From assembly GCA_019454185.1 (NCBI GenBank), contig CP075368.1, forward strand, positions 806,001-870,000: a stretch of 64,000 nt of DNA, read 5' to 3'. The notes under the pieces were generated by a model. The model did no database searches, was not told the origin of the DNA, and saw only the letters and a list, made by a program, of their open reading frames with translations. The stretch is from Phycisphaeraceae bacterium (GTDB lineage Bacteria > Planctomycetota > Phycisphaerae > Phycisphaerales > UBA1924). Below are positions 9,298 to 17,665 of this stretch, piece by piece. Made by a program: the position numbers and the translations under genes. Every line of letters begins with the position of its first letter. Position 1 is the stretch's first letter.

Positions 9298-9585
9298 GTG
9301 GCGAAGCGACGGACAAACGAGGAACGTGAGTCTCCGACCTTCGAGCGGGCGTTGGAGGAACTCGAGTCGATCATCGCTCGGGTTGAGTCCGGCGAGATCG
9401 GCCTGGAGGAATCCATCGGGGAGTATGAGCGAGGTGTGGGGCTGATCCGGCGGTGCCGCGAGATCCTCTCGCGGGCGGAGCAGCGGATCCAGCAGCTCTC
9501 ACTCTCCGACATTGAGAGCGGCCAGGCGTCAAGCCCCGATGAGGACTCGGACGATGAAGGTGGGGACGAGGAGTCCTCCTTCTGA
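9298..9585 (+). CDS. xseB: Exodeoxyribonuclease VII small subunit
   Basis: Small 95-residue partner of XseA. The conserved core is FERALEELESIIARVESGE followed by LEESIGEYERG and RCREILSRAEQRI. The C-terminal 25 residues are strongly acidic, an extension beyond the compact core. GTG 9298 was chosen because AAGGA lies five to nine bases before it and it opens directly into the family core; an ATG at 9296 is out of frame. The stop codon shares one base with the ATG of the prepilin peptidase. Confidence 0.93.
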   Translation: MAKRRTNEERESPTFERALEELESIIARVESGEIGLEESIGEYERGVGLIRRCREILSRAEQRIQQLSLSDIESGQASSPDEDSDDEGGDEESSF

Positions 9586-11123
9586 TGCCGAGCGAGTACA
9601 CACTGCTGATTTCTCTCGCTGAGGCAACGAAGCTTCTGTTTGTCATCGCGTTCGGGGCGTGTGTCGGCTCGCTGATGAATGTGCTGGTGTACAGGCTTCC
9701 GCGGGGGCTTGACATTGTCTCGCCCCCAAGCCGATGTCCGGTGTGCGATACGCGGCTGACCTGGAGAGAGAACATCCCCGTTCTCGGCTGGGTGTTTCTG
9801 GGCGGGCGATGTCGCTTTTGCAGGGCGAAGATCTCGCCCGAGTATCCGCTGGTTGAGGCGGCGATTGCGCTCTTGTTCGGAGCGATTTATTCCGTCTGGT
9901 ACATGCTGCCGCGTGAGTGGGGGTGGGTGGCGTGGCTCCGGCCTGAGTGGGCGGCGAATGGGCTTGCGCTGACATGGCCGATGCTCGTGATTGTGCTGTC
10001 GATGATGAGTTGCCTCGCAGCAATGACGCTGATCGACGCCAAGACGCGTCTGATCCCGCTTGGCCTGCTGTGGTTTCCTGCCATTGTCGGCTTCGTCGTC
10101 CATGCGCTGCATGTTGTCGTGCTTGAAGCCAGGGAGATCGAGCTGAGGCGATTTGCTCCGGGCTTTCGATGGGCGATTCCGTTGCCGGGTCCTGCCGGAT
10201 GGTGGTGGGTTGGGGCTGCGATCGGAGGGATGGTCGGGCTCGGGATCGGGAACCTACTGCTCTGGACAGGCCTGATTCGCCGCAGCTTTGCGGACTATGA
10301 CGAGTGGGAGCGATCGACACTCGCGGGGAGCGTGGGAAGCTCGGAACCACCTTCAGCATGCCCCGCCCAGAGCGATGAGGTGCCTCTCCAGCCGTCTGAC
10401 GAGACCTCGGCTGTCCCAGCCGAGATGGGTGGCGAGGCGCCCGACCATGATCCGTTGTCTGGAGACGTCACCGGAGACCCAGAGCCGATGGGGGAAGAGA
10501 GCGGGTGGGCTCCTGCGGGCGCGTTGCAAGATGAGGGGAGTACCAAACCCGCTGTTTCCGGAGATGTTCAGGGCGATCCCGAGGCCCAGGCAGAGCTGTG
10601 GATCCAGTATCCTCATGCACGTCGCGAGATGATCAGAGAGCTTGCGTTCCTGGCTCCTTGCGTGACACTCGCGATTCTGGGTGGAAAGCTTGCGAAACAC
10701 CTTGCTGGTCCGTGGACCCCGGATTTCGCGCTTGGCTTCGCACCAGCGCACGCTGTTCCGCTTTGGTTGGACGTGATCTGCGGCAGTCTGATGGGGTATC
10801 TGGTCGCGGGGGGTGTTGTATGGGCGGCTCGGATTCTGGCATCTCTGGCGTTCGGCAAGGAGGCCCTCGGGCTCGGCGATGTCCATCTGATGGCGGGGGT
10901 CGGGGCTTGCCTCGGATGGATTGACCCCATTCTGGCGTTCTTTGCGGCGGCGTTTATTGGCGTGTTCTTTGAGGTCGTCCGCGCGATCCTTGCGCGACGG
11001 GTCAGACGCACCCTGGCCTTCGGGCCGTGTCTGGCTTTGGGGACTGCGGTGGTCGTCCTGTTGAAGCCCTGTGTGGAGATGCTTCTCGAGGCGATCCTGC
11101 ACCGTCCTGTGAATCTGCCTTAG
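9585..11123 (+). CDS. pilD: Type IV prepilin peptidase / methyltransferase with large insert
   Basis: Inner-membrane aspartyl protease that cleaves and N-methylates type IV pilins and type II secretion pseudopilins. At 512 residues it is nearly twice the usual size. The cytoplasmic zinc loop is present as CPVCDTRLTW with a second CRFC pair. The two catalytic aspartates are in MTLIDAKTRLIP and in GLGDVHLMAG. Between them an acidic, Pro-rich stretch of roughly 100 residues (about 245-345) is inserted. It is the likely processing enzyme for the pseudopilins at 24-26 kb. The ATG overlaps the xseB stop by one base. Confidence 0.92.
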   Translation: MPSEYTLLISLAEATKLLFVIAFGACVGSLMNVLVYRLPRGLDIVSPPSRCPVCDTRLTWRENIPVLGWVFLGGRCRFCRAKISPEYPLVEAAIALLFGAIYSVWYMLPREWGWVAWLRPEWAANGLALTWPMLVIVLSMMSCLAAMTLIDAKTRLIPLGLLWFPAIVGFVVHALHVVVLEAREIELRRFAPGFRWAIPLPGPAGWWWVGAAIGGMVGLGIGNLLLWTGLIRRSFADYDEWERSTLAGSVGSSEPPSACPAQSDEVPLQPSDETSAVPAEMGGEAPDHDPLSGDVTGDPEPMGEESGWAPAGALQDEGSTKPAVSGDVQGDPEAQAELWIQYPHARREMIRELAFLAPCVTLAILGGKLAKHLAGPWTPDFALGFAPAHAVPLWLDVICGSLMGYLVAGGVVWAARILASLAFGKEALGLGDVHLMAGVGACLGWIDPILAFFAAAFIGVFFEVVRAILARRVRRTLAFGPCLALGTAVVVLLKPCVEMLLEAILHRPVNLP

Positions 11124-11246
11124 CGGCTCATGGGCAAGATTCGGGGAGGGGAGGGCTCCGCCCACGCCCCGCTTTGGCTACCCTAGTTGCCCCGGGCCGA
11201 TGATGTCCCGGCACGCTCGCACTCGTACGTCATGGAGGCATAGGTC

Positions 11247-11903
11247 ATGTCGCGTCTTGGCATCTCACCATTCATTCGCGTCGCACTTCTTGGAGCAGTC
11301 TTCGTTGTGGCCGCGATTTCGGGCGGCTGCAAGAAGAACAATGGCCAGCTTGATGCCGCGTTGATGGAGAACAACGAGCTTCGGGGGCGCATTGAGTCGC
11401 TGGAGCAGGCCCTTCGCGACTGCGATGCGCAGAAGGCGGGTCTGGAGCAGCAGCTCGCTTCGGCACCCACTTCTCCGGCGGGTTACGGCACCTCTGGAAC
11501 CGGGTTTGAGGGCATTAGCAATGTCGATGTTTCTTACGGTTCCGGCGGCGAGATCATCGTCGGTGTCGCCGGAGACGTCCTGTTTGATTCCGGCTCGGTG
11601 GTTCTGAAGAACACATCGAAGCAGACGCTGGATCGGGTCGCCGGCGTGCTGAACAACCAGTATCGGCGGAATGTCATTCGCGTCGAAGGCCACACCGATT
11701 CTGATCCGATCCGGAAGAGCAAGTGGCGCAGCAATGAGCAACTGAGCGCAGAGCGAGCGTTGGCTGTTGAGGAGTACCTCGTCACCAAGGGTGTCAACAA
11801 CAATCGGGTCTATTCTGCGGCCTTTGGTCCGGCAAAGCCGAAGGGGACCAAGAAGGACAGCCGGCGCGTCGAGATCGTGATTCTCGCGGAAGGCACCAGA
11901 TAA
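11247..11903 (+). CDS. OmpA/Pal-like peptidoglycan-binding lipoprotein
   Basis: A 218-residue outer-membrane lipoprotein. The signal peptide ends in the lipobox ISGGC near residue 28. A short coiled coil follows (ENNELRGRIESLEQALRD). The OmpA-type peptidoglycan-binding domain fills the C-terminal half: DVLFDSGSVVL, then VEGHTDSDPIRKS, LSAERALAVEEYL and KDSRRVEIVI. It would tether the outer membrane to the cell wall. ATG 11247 is preceded by GGAGG. A strong hairpin follows the gene. Confidence 0.9.
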   Translation: MSRLGISPFIRVALLGAVFVVAAISGGCKKNNGQLDAALMENNELRGRIESLEQALRDCDAQKAGLEQQLASAPTSPAGYGTSGTGFEGISNVDVSYGSGGEIIVGVAGDVLFDSGSVVLKNTSKQTLDRVAGVLNNQYRRNVIRVEGHTDSDPIRKSKWRSNEQLSAERALAVEEYLVTKGVNNNRVYSAAFGPAKPKGTKKDSRRVEIVILAEGTR

Positions 11904-11929
11904 GTTGTGTTTCCTAAGACGGCAGTGAC

Positions 11930-11964
11930 GCGGGGCTCGCCATCGTGCGGGCCCCGCTTCTTTG
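11930..11964 (+). terminator. Rho-independent terminator after the OmpA-like gene
   Basis: Stem GCGGGGC (11930-11936) pairs with GCCCCGC (11951-11957) and is followed by TTCTTTG. It separates the lipoprotein gene from gltA. Confidence 0.7.
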
Positions 11965-12085
11965 TGTGTGGGTGTCGCTCCTCGGGGGTCCCGGGGACAT
12001 ACGATCTTCGGCGAATGCGTGCCGCAGATTCGGCGCGCTCCGGACTTGAACCCAATCGCCAACCGATCAAACGGAGGTTGTTCCG

Positions 12086-13288
12086 ATGACCACTGCAGCC
12101 GCCACACCCGCTCCGACGCTCGCCAAGGGTCTTGAAGGTGTCATCGCCGGTGAGACCGCGATCTGCAACGTCGGCCAAGGCCAGTTGATTTATCGCGGCT
12201 ACGAGATCCACGACCTCGCGGCGCACGCGACGTTTGAGGAGGTCGCGTTTCTACTGCTCGAAGGGCACAAGCCCTCGGCATCGGAACTGTCGCGATTCAC
12301 GCAGGAGATCGTGTCCGAGCGTGCCCTTCCGGGCGATGTGATCGACTTCATCAGGACGACCGGCCCGATGCTCAAGAGCGGCACCGCTGTTCCGATGGAC
12401 ATCGTTCGGACGTGTGTCTCCATCCTCGGCAATCTCGACAAGGACTCACAGGAGATCACGCCTGAGGCCAATCTCCGCAAGGCAAAGCGGATTCTGGCGA
12501 AGGTGCCGACCATCATCGGCCACATGCAGAACGTGCTGGATGGGCATGAGATTGTCGAGCCGAAGACAGGCGGGGATCCCAATCTCTCGCACGCGGCGAA
12601 TCTGATGTATCTGATGTCGGGCCAGAAGCCATCGCCCGAGTACGCCAAGGTCGTTGACGTCTCGTTGATCCTGTACGCCGAGCACGATTACAACGCGAGC
12701 ACGTTCACCACGCGCGTCATTGCCGGGACGCTGTCCGACATGCACGGCGCGATGGCTGGCGGCATCGCGGCTCTCAAAGGCCCGCTGCACGGTGGCGCCA
12801 ACGAGGAAGCGATGGAGATGCTCAAGGAGATCATGCGCGACGTCAGCGAGAATGGTGTCGGCACGGACGCCGTTGACAAGTGGATGCAGAAGGCGTTCGA
12901 CACGAAGCGCAAGTTGATGGGCTTCGGGCATCGAGTCTACAAGAACGGGGATCATCGGGCTCCGATTCTGCACAAGCTCGGGCGTGCGATCGCTGAGAAG
13001 GACACGAAGAATCCCGGTGGACACGCGGCCCTTCGGTGGTTCGAGCTCGGCGAGCAGGTGCAGCGCATCATGCTCGACAAGAAGAAGATCCATCCGAATG
13101 TCGATTTCCCGTGCGGCCTGACGTACTTCACGATGGGGATTCCCGTGCCGCAGTACACGCCGATTTTCGTGGCTTCTCGGGTCACGGGGTGGGCGGCGCA
13201 CATCATGGAGCAGCACGCCAACAACCGGCTTATTCGGCCGATCGCCCAGTACAACGGTCCCGAGTTGATGAGCTGGACCGGGAAGTAG
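12086..13288 (+). CDS. gltA: Citrate synthase (possibly also 2-methylcitrate synthase)
   Basis: Condenses acetyl-CoA and oxaloacetate at the entry of the TCA cycle; 400 residues. The catalytic residues are visible: His in GPLHGGANEEAM, His in GFGHRVYKNGDHRA and Asp in NVDFPCGLTYF. The C-terminal arginine region is RLIRPIAQYNGPE. The compact length fits the short form that includes 2-methylcitrate synthases. A PrpD-family dehydratase lies 4.4 kb away on the other strand, so use of propionyl-CoA is possible but unproven. The ribosome binding site CGGAGG lies nine bases upstream. The gene converges on the DUF6265-like gene. Confidence 0.95.
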   Translation: MTTAAATPAPTLAKGLEGVIAGETAICNVGQGQLIYRGYEIHDLAAHATFEEVAFLLLEGHKPSASELSRFTQEIVSERALPGDVIDFIRTTGPMLKSGTAVPMDIVRTCVSILGNLDKDSQEITPEANLRKAKRILAKVPTIIGHMQNVLDGHEIVEPKTGGDPNLSHAANLMYLMSGQKPSPEYAKVVDVSLILYAEHDYNASTFTTRVIAGTLSDMHGAMAGGIAALKGPLHGGANEEAMEMLKEIMRDVSENGVGTDAVDKWMQKAFDTKRKLMGFGHRVYKNGDHRAPILHKLGRAIAEKDTKNPGGHAALRWFELGEQVQRIMLDKKKIHPNVDFPCGLTYFTMGIPVPQYTPIFVASRVTGWAAHIMEQHANNRLIRPIAQYNGPELMSWTGK

Positions 13289-13354
13289 ACGACGCCCTGA
13301 GGATCTGCAGCGCGGAGCGAAGGGTCTGGGATTGTGTCTCTGCGTCCGTCCGGT

Positions 13355-13930
13355 TCAGGGCGTGGATCGCGTGAGATTGAAGACCAGGTCTTTCTGTGCG
13401 GGATTGTCGAACCTGACTGTGATGACGAGCGTGTCGGGCGTTGTGCGCTCGTAGATGCAGGCAGAGAGGTCGCACGTTTCGGCGGTGTCGACGAAGTCGA
13501 GACGTGTGGCTGACTTCGCAGCGAGTGTGAAGGTTGCGGGCTTATCCTTCTCCTCCCACGATACACCCGTAGCGGTCTGGTGGCGCAGACGGAGTGCAAG
13601 AGAGTTGCCCTCTTCGACGATGGTGAGAATCTCGAAGACGATCGGCTTACCGGCGGCGTTGACCCAGCGGAACATGCCCAGCATGTTGTTGCCTGCCGGT
13701 GCTGTCCAGACCTCCTGCACAAACTCATTGCCTCCGCGCTCGCTGGTACGCACGGCGGACCAGTCTCCGGCGAGGAAGGCGGCATCGGCGATAACCGCGG
13801 GGATGCTCGTGACGGTCGCGGGTTCTTTGGGTGGTTGCTGACCAGGAGCGGGTTGAGTGCTGGTGAGCGATCCCGCCGAGATTGTCATGGTGAGGAAGCC
13901 AGAAGAGAGGAACGCTGCTGCGTTGAGCAT
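13355..13930 (-). CDS. Exported DUF6265-like protein
   Basis: A 191-residue protein starting with a hydrophobic export signal (LNAAAFLSSGFLTMTISAGS) and then a Pro-rich linker. The folded part begins AAFLAGDWSAVRTSERG and includes VQEVWTAPAGNNMLGMFRW and PIVFEILTIVEEGN. This matches the layout of the small DUF6265 domain, whose function is unknown. Start 13930 has AGGAG eight bases before it. It lies 55 bases after the 181-residue unknown gene on the same strand. Confidence 0.72.
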   Translation of the reverse strand: MLNAAAFLSSGFLTMTISAGSLTSTQPAPGQQPPKEPATVTSIPAVIADAAFLAGDWSAVRTSERGGNEFVQEVWTAPAGNNMLGMFRWVNAAGKPIVFEILTIVEEGNSLALRLRHQTATGVSWEEKDKPATFTLAAKSATRLDFVDTAETCDLSACIYERTTPDTLVITVRFDNPAQKDLVFNLTRSTP

Positions 13931-13985
13931 GGGTGGGTCTCCTGCCGTTCGGTGCTCCGCTTCGCTGATGGACCGCGACAGCATA

Positions 13986-14531
13986 TCAAGTTCGATGCGA
14001 ATTCGGAGCGACGGTGCCCTTCTGAACAGGCGGCGGGTCGTTGCGGATCTCGCGGGTCTTGATGAAGCCGGGCAGGCGAACGCCTGCGTTGGTCCAGAAG
14101 CCGATGGTCTTCCAGCCGCGCGCGTGCGGCACTTGGAGCCGGGCGAGGTAGCACTCGCCGAGGAATGAATACTCCATGATCCGGTACTCGCCGGAGAGGA
14201 ATCCGGATACGGCCGCGAGATACAACTCGGCGACCTTCGGATTCGTGCAGGGGAACCATTCGAGCCAGAAGCTCTCAACCACGAGGTGGAGTTCATCGGC
14301 GTTCTGGAAGTTGAGCGAGACCCGGTAGCTGCATCCCTCCTGCTCGGGGATGACAATGCTGATCTCGACGGGGTCTTCAGGATGTTCCTCCATCGTCAGC
14401 GAGGGGAACCGGGCGGCGAGCTCTGCGAAGACACGGCGGGCGACAGCGTCGGCCTCGGCTTCGTAGGCCTGCCATTTCATGCGAGATTGCTCACGCGACT
14501 TCTCTGTAGAGAATGGCCAGAAGAATCCCAT
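13986..14531 (-). CDS. Protein of unknown function
   Basis: A 181-residue soluble protein without recognisable domains. The N-terminus is helical and charged (KWQAYEAEADAVARRVFAELA). The middle looks like a mixed alpha/beta domain with the phrases YRVSLNFQNADELHLVVESFWLEWF (read in two parts) and FLGECYLARLQVP. ATG 14531 is taken as the start because a TAAAGT box ends five bases before it and no ribosome binding site is present. Same strand as the nucleotidyltransferase-like gene upstream. Confidence 0.62.
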   Translation of the reverse strand: MGFFWPFSTEKSREQSRMKWQAYEAEADAVARRVFAELAARFPSLTMEEHPEDPVEISIVIPEQEGCSYRVSLNFQNADELHLVVESFWLEWFPCTNPKVAELYLAAVSGFLSGEYRIMEYSFLGECYLARLQVPHARGWKTIGFWTNAGVRLPGFIKTREIRNDPPPVQKGTVAPNSHRT

Positions 14532-14536
14532 GCAGG

Positions 14537-14542
14537 ACTTTA
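14537..14542 (-). promoter_or_regulatory. -10 box (TAAAGT) for a leaderless start
   Basis: Read on the minus strand, TAAAGT ends five bases before ATG 14531. There is no ribosome binding site. Confidence 0.45.
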
Positions 14543-14586
14543 CCACCGCATGCCAAGGTCGGAGTGGATTGGGGCCGCGGCGGTCT

Positions 14587-15180
14587 TCAGCCGTCCGGTG
14601 TGTCGAGCAGCTGCTGCAGACGTGCGGCGAGAGGCGCGGGTAGCCGCGTCGTCCACGACGCGTCGATCAGTCCGACATCGATCATGTCCGTCAGGTGGAC
14701 CTGGTCTTTGCGGCGGAACGCGGTGAGCTTGATTCGGACAAGGGCTTCGAGGTCGAGCACCGTGAATGTCCCCATGTCCTTTGACTCGCTCACGTCGGGG
14801 TTGGGAGCGGGCTCCTCTGGCCGGACAAGTTCACCGGAATAAATGATGTGGACGGCGTCACGCGCAGAGGCGGCTGCGTGATCGAGGAACAGGTCCATCC
14901 CCGCGGCGCGACGATAGACGAAGCCCGCGCTCTCGAGGGCGTCTCTTGCGAGTTCGAAGTCCGCGCGCCGGATCATGACATCGACATCCTGCGTGTTGCG
15001 GACGGCGGCACTATCGATGGTCGCGACCCAGGCGGCGACTGCATTGCCGCCCACGACGGCGTATTCAACACCCGCGCCGCGGAGGGCAGCTGAGGCACGC
15101 AGCAAGCGTTGACGCACATGTTCCACGGCATCCACCATGCGTTGGAGGAGGTCTATCGGCTTCGGCGGCTCGTCAAGCAC
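14587..15180 (-). CDS. Nucleotidyltransferase-like protein (AbiEii-related fold)
   Basis: A 197-residue protein with a minimal nucleotidyltransferase pattern: AVVGGNAVAAW near residue 42, then TQDVDVMIRRADFELA with the acidic pair DVD, then a C-terminal helical part (LDLEALVRIKLTAFRRKDQVHLTD). This layout is shared by AbiEii/AbiGii-type toxins and by antitoxin-like transferases. No cognate antitoxin gene (AbiEi-like) is adjacent, so a stand-alone housekeeping or orphan role is as likely as toxin activity. The start is GTG 15180, with TACAAT six bases before it. Confidence 0.72.
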   Translation of the reverse strand: MLDEPPKPIDLLQRMVDAVEHVRQRLLRASAALRGAGVEYAVVGGNAVAAWVATIDSAAVRNTQDVDVMIRRADFELARDALESAGFVYRRAAGMDLFLDHAAASARDAVHIIYSGELVRPEEPAPNPDVSESKDMGTFTVLDLEALVRIKLTAFRRKDQVHLTDMIDVGLIDASWTTRLPAPLAARLQQLLDTPDG

Positions 15181-15186
15181 GTGCTG

Positions 15187-15192
15187 ATTGTA
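15187..15192 (-). promoter_or_regulatory. -10 box (TACAAT) for a leaderless start
   Basis: TACAAT on the minus strand ends six bases before GTG 15180. It matches the bacterial -10 consensus at five of six bases. Confidence 0.55.
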
Positions 15193-15350
15193 CGGCGAAC
15201 CGGGCGTACACGTGTTGGGGAGGCACCGGCAGGCGCATGGTCGGGCGGGCGGAGTAGTGACACGATCGCGGCACGTGCGCGTGGGCCAGCGCGATGCGAT
15301 GGACGATGGGCGCCTTCAATAGACGTCGGCTCCCAGAAAGGAACTCAACC

Positions 15351-15821
15351 ATGTCATCGGCAGGGTCATCGACAGGCAACAGCGTTCGGCTTCACCGTGT
15401 TCTTCGCGCTCCGGCGGAGCGTGTGTACAGGGCGTTCGTCGATCCCGATGCGATGGTCAAGTGGCTGCCTCCGTACGGATTCACGGGCAAGATGCACAGC
15501 ATGGATGCGCGGGTCGGCGGGAGCTACAAGATGTCGTTCACGAACTTTGGGACGGGCAGCAGTCACGTGTTCGGCGGGACGTACACGGAGCTGACGCCGC
15601 ACGAGCGGATCCGGTACACGGACAAGTTCGACGACCCGAATCTGCCGGGCGAGATGCAGGTGACGGTGAGGTTGAAGAAGGTCATCTGCGGGACGGAAGT
15701 GGAGATTGTGCAGACGGGCATCCCGGCGATGATTCCGGTGGAGATGTGCTATCTCGGATGGCAGGAGTCGCTGGTGCAATTGGCGCTTGTTGTCGAGCCG
15801 GAGATTCCGGATGGGGGGTGA
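15351..15821 (+). CDS. SRPBCC (AHSA1/CalC-like) domain protein
   Basis: A 156-residue START-like ligand-binding domain. The N-terminal strand and turn VRLHRVLRAPAERVYRAFVD is typical of the AHSA1 group, as are MVKWLPPYGFTG, the GGSYKMSF turn and the final amphipathic helix beginning YLGWQESLVQLALVVE. Members bind hydrophobic small molecules or act as stress-related chaperones; the ligand is unknown. ATG 15351 follows AAAGGA. A second SRPBCC protein lies at the window end next to an ArsR regulator; this one has no regulator beside it. Confidence 0.85.
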   Translation: MSSAGSSTGNSVRLHRVLRAPAERVYRAFVDPDAMVKWLPPYGFTGKMHSMDARVGGSYKMSFTNFGTGSSHVFGGTYTELTPHERIRYTDKFDDPNLPGEMQVTVRLKKVICGTEVEIVQTGIPAMIPVEMCYLGWQESLVQLALVVEPEIPDGG

Positions 15822-15854
15822 CGTCACGCGACGCGTTGAGTGAGTCAGGAGTGC

Positions 15855-15979
15855 GTCGCCTTTGGCGACTGAAAGGCGTTCAAAGGAAGCCGCTGTGCGG
15901 CGGCTCTACCGGGGGTGTCGCTCGGGCGAGGCGCCCATCGCTCCACGCCCCGGCTACTTTCGATCAGCACTTCGTGCTG
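15855..15979. repeat. Three small hairpins in an intergenic gap
   Basis: The 221-base gap between two convergent genes (15822-16042) holds no gene. It does hold three palindromic units: GTCGCC-TTT-GGCGAC at 15855-15869, AGCCGC-6-GCGGCT at 15888-15905, and CAGCAC-TTC-GTGCTG at 15965-15979. None has a T-run. They could be REP-like elements or transcription-end structures. Confidence 0.5.
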
Positions 15980-16042
15980 CCTTGAAGAGCACCAGTTCAT
16001 CTTCACGTTGTGTGGCTGGCACTGGTGGCGCTCGGTGAATCG

Positions 16043-16270
16043 CTAACCTCTGAAGCGTGTGTCGGGAGCTTCTTTCCACTGGTCCTCGGTGATGCCGTAG
16101 TCCTCCAAAGCCGCGATCTTCGCCATCTCCCAGTCGTCCTGAAGATGGTCTTTGCACGGACCACGTGGCGCTTGCGGGGAGTCGTAGACAAGTACGTAGA
16201 CGCCTTCGGTATACTCCTCAAGGACGATGCGATAGATGCCCTCGCGGTTGATGATCGCTTCAAGTGCCAT
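16043..16270 (-). CDS. Small conserved-looking protein of unknown function
   Basis: A 75-residue protein. ATG 16270 has GGAG six bases upstream on the minus strand, a good ribosome binding site. The N-terminus (LEAIINREGIYRIVLEEY) reads as a beta-rich segment. The C-terminus (DDWEMAKIAALEDYGI followed by TEDQW) reads as a helical segment. It lies 56 bases after the LOG-family gene on the same strand and is probably co-transcribed with it. Function unknown. Confidence 0.65.
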   Translation of the reverse strand: MALEAIINREGIYRIVLEEYTEGVYVLVYDSPQAPRGPCKDHLQDDWEMAKIAALEDYGITEDQWKEAPDTRFRG

Positions 16271-16326
16271 TGGATGCTCCGTAGGAACGCGATAGGGGTT
16301 GATAAGGCAGATGTGCGGAGGGGCGT

Positions 16327-16893
16327 CTATTGCGCAGACAGCGTCGGCATGCGTTCGACGAGGCGATCGAGGAGTCGGTCGAGATTGTCGTCGTCGAGGA
16401 TGAGGGAGCGGTTCTTCTCGTAGATGTAGCCCTCCTGGACCATGAGGTCGATCTGCTGCAGGGTGGGGGTGTAGAAGTTGTTGATGTTGAGGAGGCCGCA
16501 GGGCTTGGTGATGGTGCCGATCTGGTTCCAGGTGACGACTTCGAAGAGTTCGTCGAGGGTGCCGTAGCCGCCGGGGAGCGTGAGGAAGGCGTCGGCGAGT
16601 GAGAGCATCATGGTCTTGCGGTCGAGCATGCTCTTGACGATGCGCATGTCGGAGATGCGGGGGTGGGCGACTTCTTTGCCGATGAGAAAGTCGGGGATGA
16701 TGCCGACGGCGCGGCCTCCGGCGTCGAGCAGGGCATCGGCGACGGCGCCCATCATGCCCTTGCTGCCGCCACCGTAGACGAGGGTGAGGTCTCGTGCGGC
16801 GAGAGCCTGGCCGGTGCGGTGCGCGAGGTCGATGTAGGCGGGGTTGTTGCCGGGCTTTGAGCCGCAGAAGATGCAGATGGAGGGGGTGGTCAC
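16327..16893 (-). CDS. LOG family protein (TIGR00730, nucleoside 5'-monophosphate phosphoribohydrolase)
   Basis: A 188-residue Rossmann-fold enzyme. Family motifs are ICIFCGSKPGNNPAY at the N-terminus, LVYGGGSKGMMGAVADA, and the active-site loop LTLPGGYGTLDELFEV. LOG proteins remove the base from nucleoside 5'-monophosphates, including cytokinin ribotides; bacterial members may act in nucleotide salvage. The start is GTG 16893, forming a GTGA overlap with the stop of the upstream membrane protein, so the two are translationally coupled. Confidence 0.93.
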   Translation of the reverse strand: MTTPSICIFCGSKPGNNPAYIDLAHRTGQALAARDLTLVYGGGSKGMMGAVADALLDAGGRAVGIIPDFLIGKEVAHPRISDMRIVKSMLDRKTMMLSLADAFLTLPGGYGTLDELFEVVTWNQIGTITKPCGLLNINNFYTPTLQQIDLMVQEGYIYEKNRSLILDDDNLDRLLDRLVERMPTLSAQ

Positions 16894-17630
16894 TTTGGAT
16901 CCTTCGACGTATCAGGAGCGTCTGATGGACTGGAGCTGGCGAGGCCCTCAGCCATCTGTGCCGCACGTCGCTTTGCGCGAACGGCGTGGGCGTATGCCTG
17001 GCCGACCATGGCGGCGGGCGCGAGAAGCAAGATGATGGCGGGAAAGGCGAGGCCGCGCGGATGGAAGGTGCGTACCGGCGGCGCGTCGGCCCGGATCATC
17101 GCAACTTCGGTGGGCCATTGTCCCGCGAAGTAGTTGAGCGCGTGCTCACGGATGTGTGGGATTGTTTCGAAGTACGCGGGATTTCTGCGGAAGGCCTGGT
17201 CTTCGGCGAGGTATGCCTGCAGGGCGGCCATATCGTCGGTGGAAAGATCGGGTATTGTCGGTTCTGGCGCCGCGCGTCCTGCGGCCGTGCGAACACGCGG
17301 CGAATCAAGCGTCGCCCAGGTGTACGTGACGATCGGTGTGCCTTGGGTACGACTGCCTCTCCGAGATGGGGAGAATGCGTAGGCCTTCTGATGCACGTGG
17401 AGTGTGGCATCGTGCCGCTTGAATGCCCACATCTCACTCTGAACATCGAAGCCCGGGTCGAGCGGATCGCTATCGAATCCGTTCGGGTAGTAGACGCAGC
17501 GATCGCCGTCCACGAGCATTGAGACTGAGAACGCGCGGCTGGATGCCGTGGGACGAATGCTGAACGCGATGATTCCCGCAGCGATCGCTATTCCGAAGCC
17601 GACTGTCAACAGTGAGGATCTCAGTTTCAT
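16890..17630 (-). CDS. Membrane protein of unknown function
   Basis: A 246-residue protein with an N-terminal membrane segment (SSLLTVGFGIAIAAGIIAFS) and a second hydrophobic segment near residues 200-218 (LAFPAIILLLAPAAMVGQAY). The roughly 170 residues between them should lie on the outer side of the membrane. They contain VDGDRCVYYPNGFDSD and a helical part DMAALQAYLAEDQAF. The C-terminal tail is basic and then acidic. ATG 17630 was chosen because it opens the membrane segment. It is coupled to the LOG gene by GTGA. No family recognised. Confidence 0.68.
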   Translation of the reverse strand: MKLRSSLLTVGFGIAIAAGIIAFSIRPTASSRAFSVSMLVDGDRCVYYPNGFDSDPLDPGFDVQSEMWAFKRHDATLHVHQKAYAFSPSRRGSRTQGTPIVTYTWATLDSPRVRTAAGRAAPEPTIPDLSTDDMAALQAYLAEDQAFRRNPAYFETIPHIREHALNYFAGQWPTEVAMIRADAPPVRTFHPRGLAFPAIILLLAPAAMVGQAYAHAVRAKRRAAQMAEGLASSSPSDAPDTSKDPK

Positions 17631-17665
17631 GCAAGCACCCCTGACTCCGGTCCTTCGCATCGGGT

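Noticed and set aside
8592..10112. Long open frame on the minus strand opposite xseA, xseB and the prepilin peptidase
   Set aside because: It has no family motif, is very rich in Arg, Pro and His, and exactly opposes well-supported genes; such frames are common in GC-rich DNA.
13291..13363. Inverted repeat ACGCCCTGA/TCAGGGCGT between gltA and the convergent gene as a shared terminator
   Set aside because: The loop is more than 50 bases and there is no T-run on either side.
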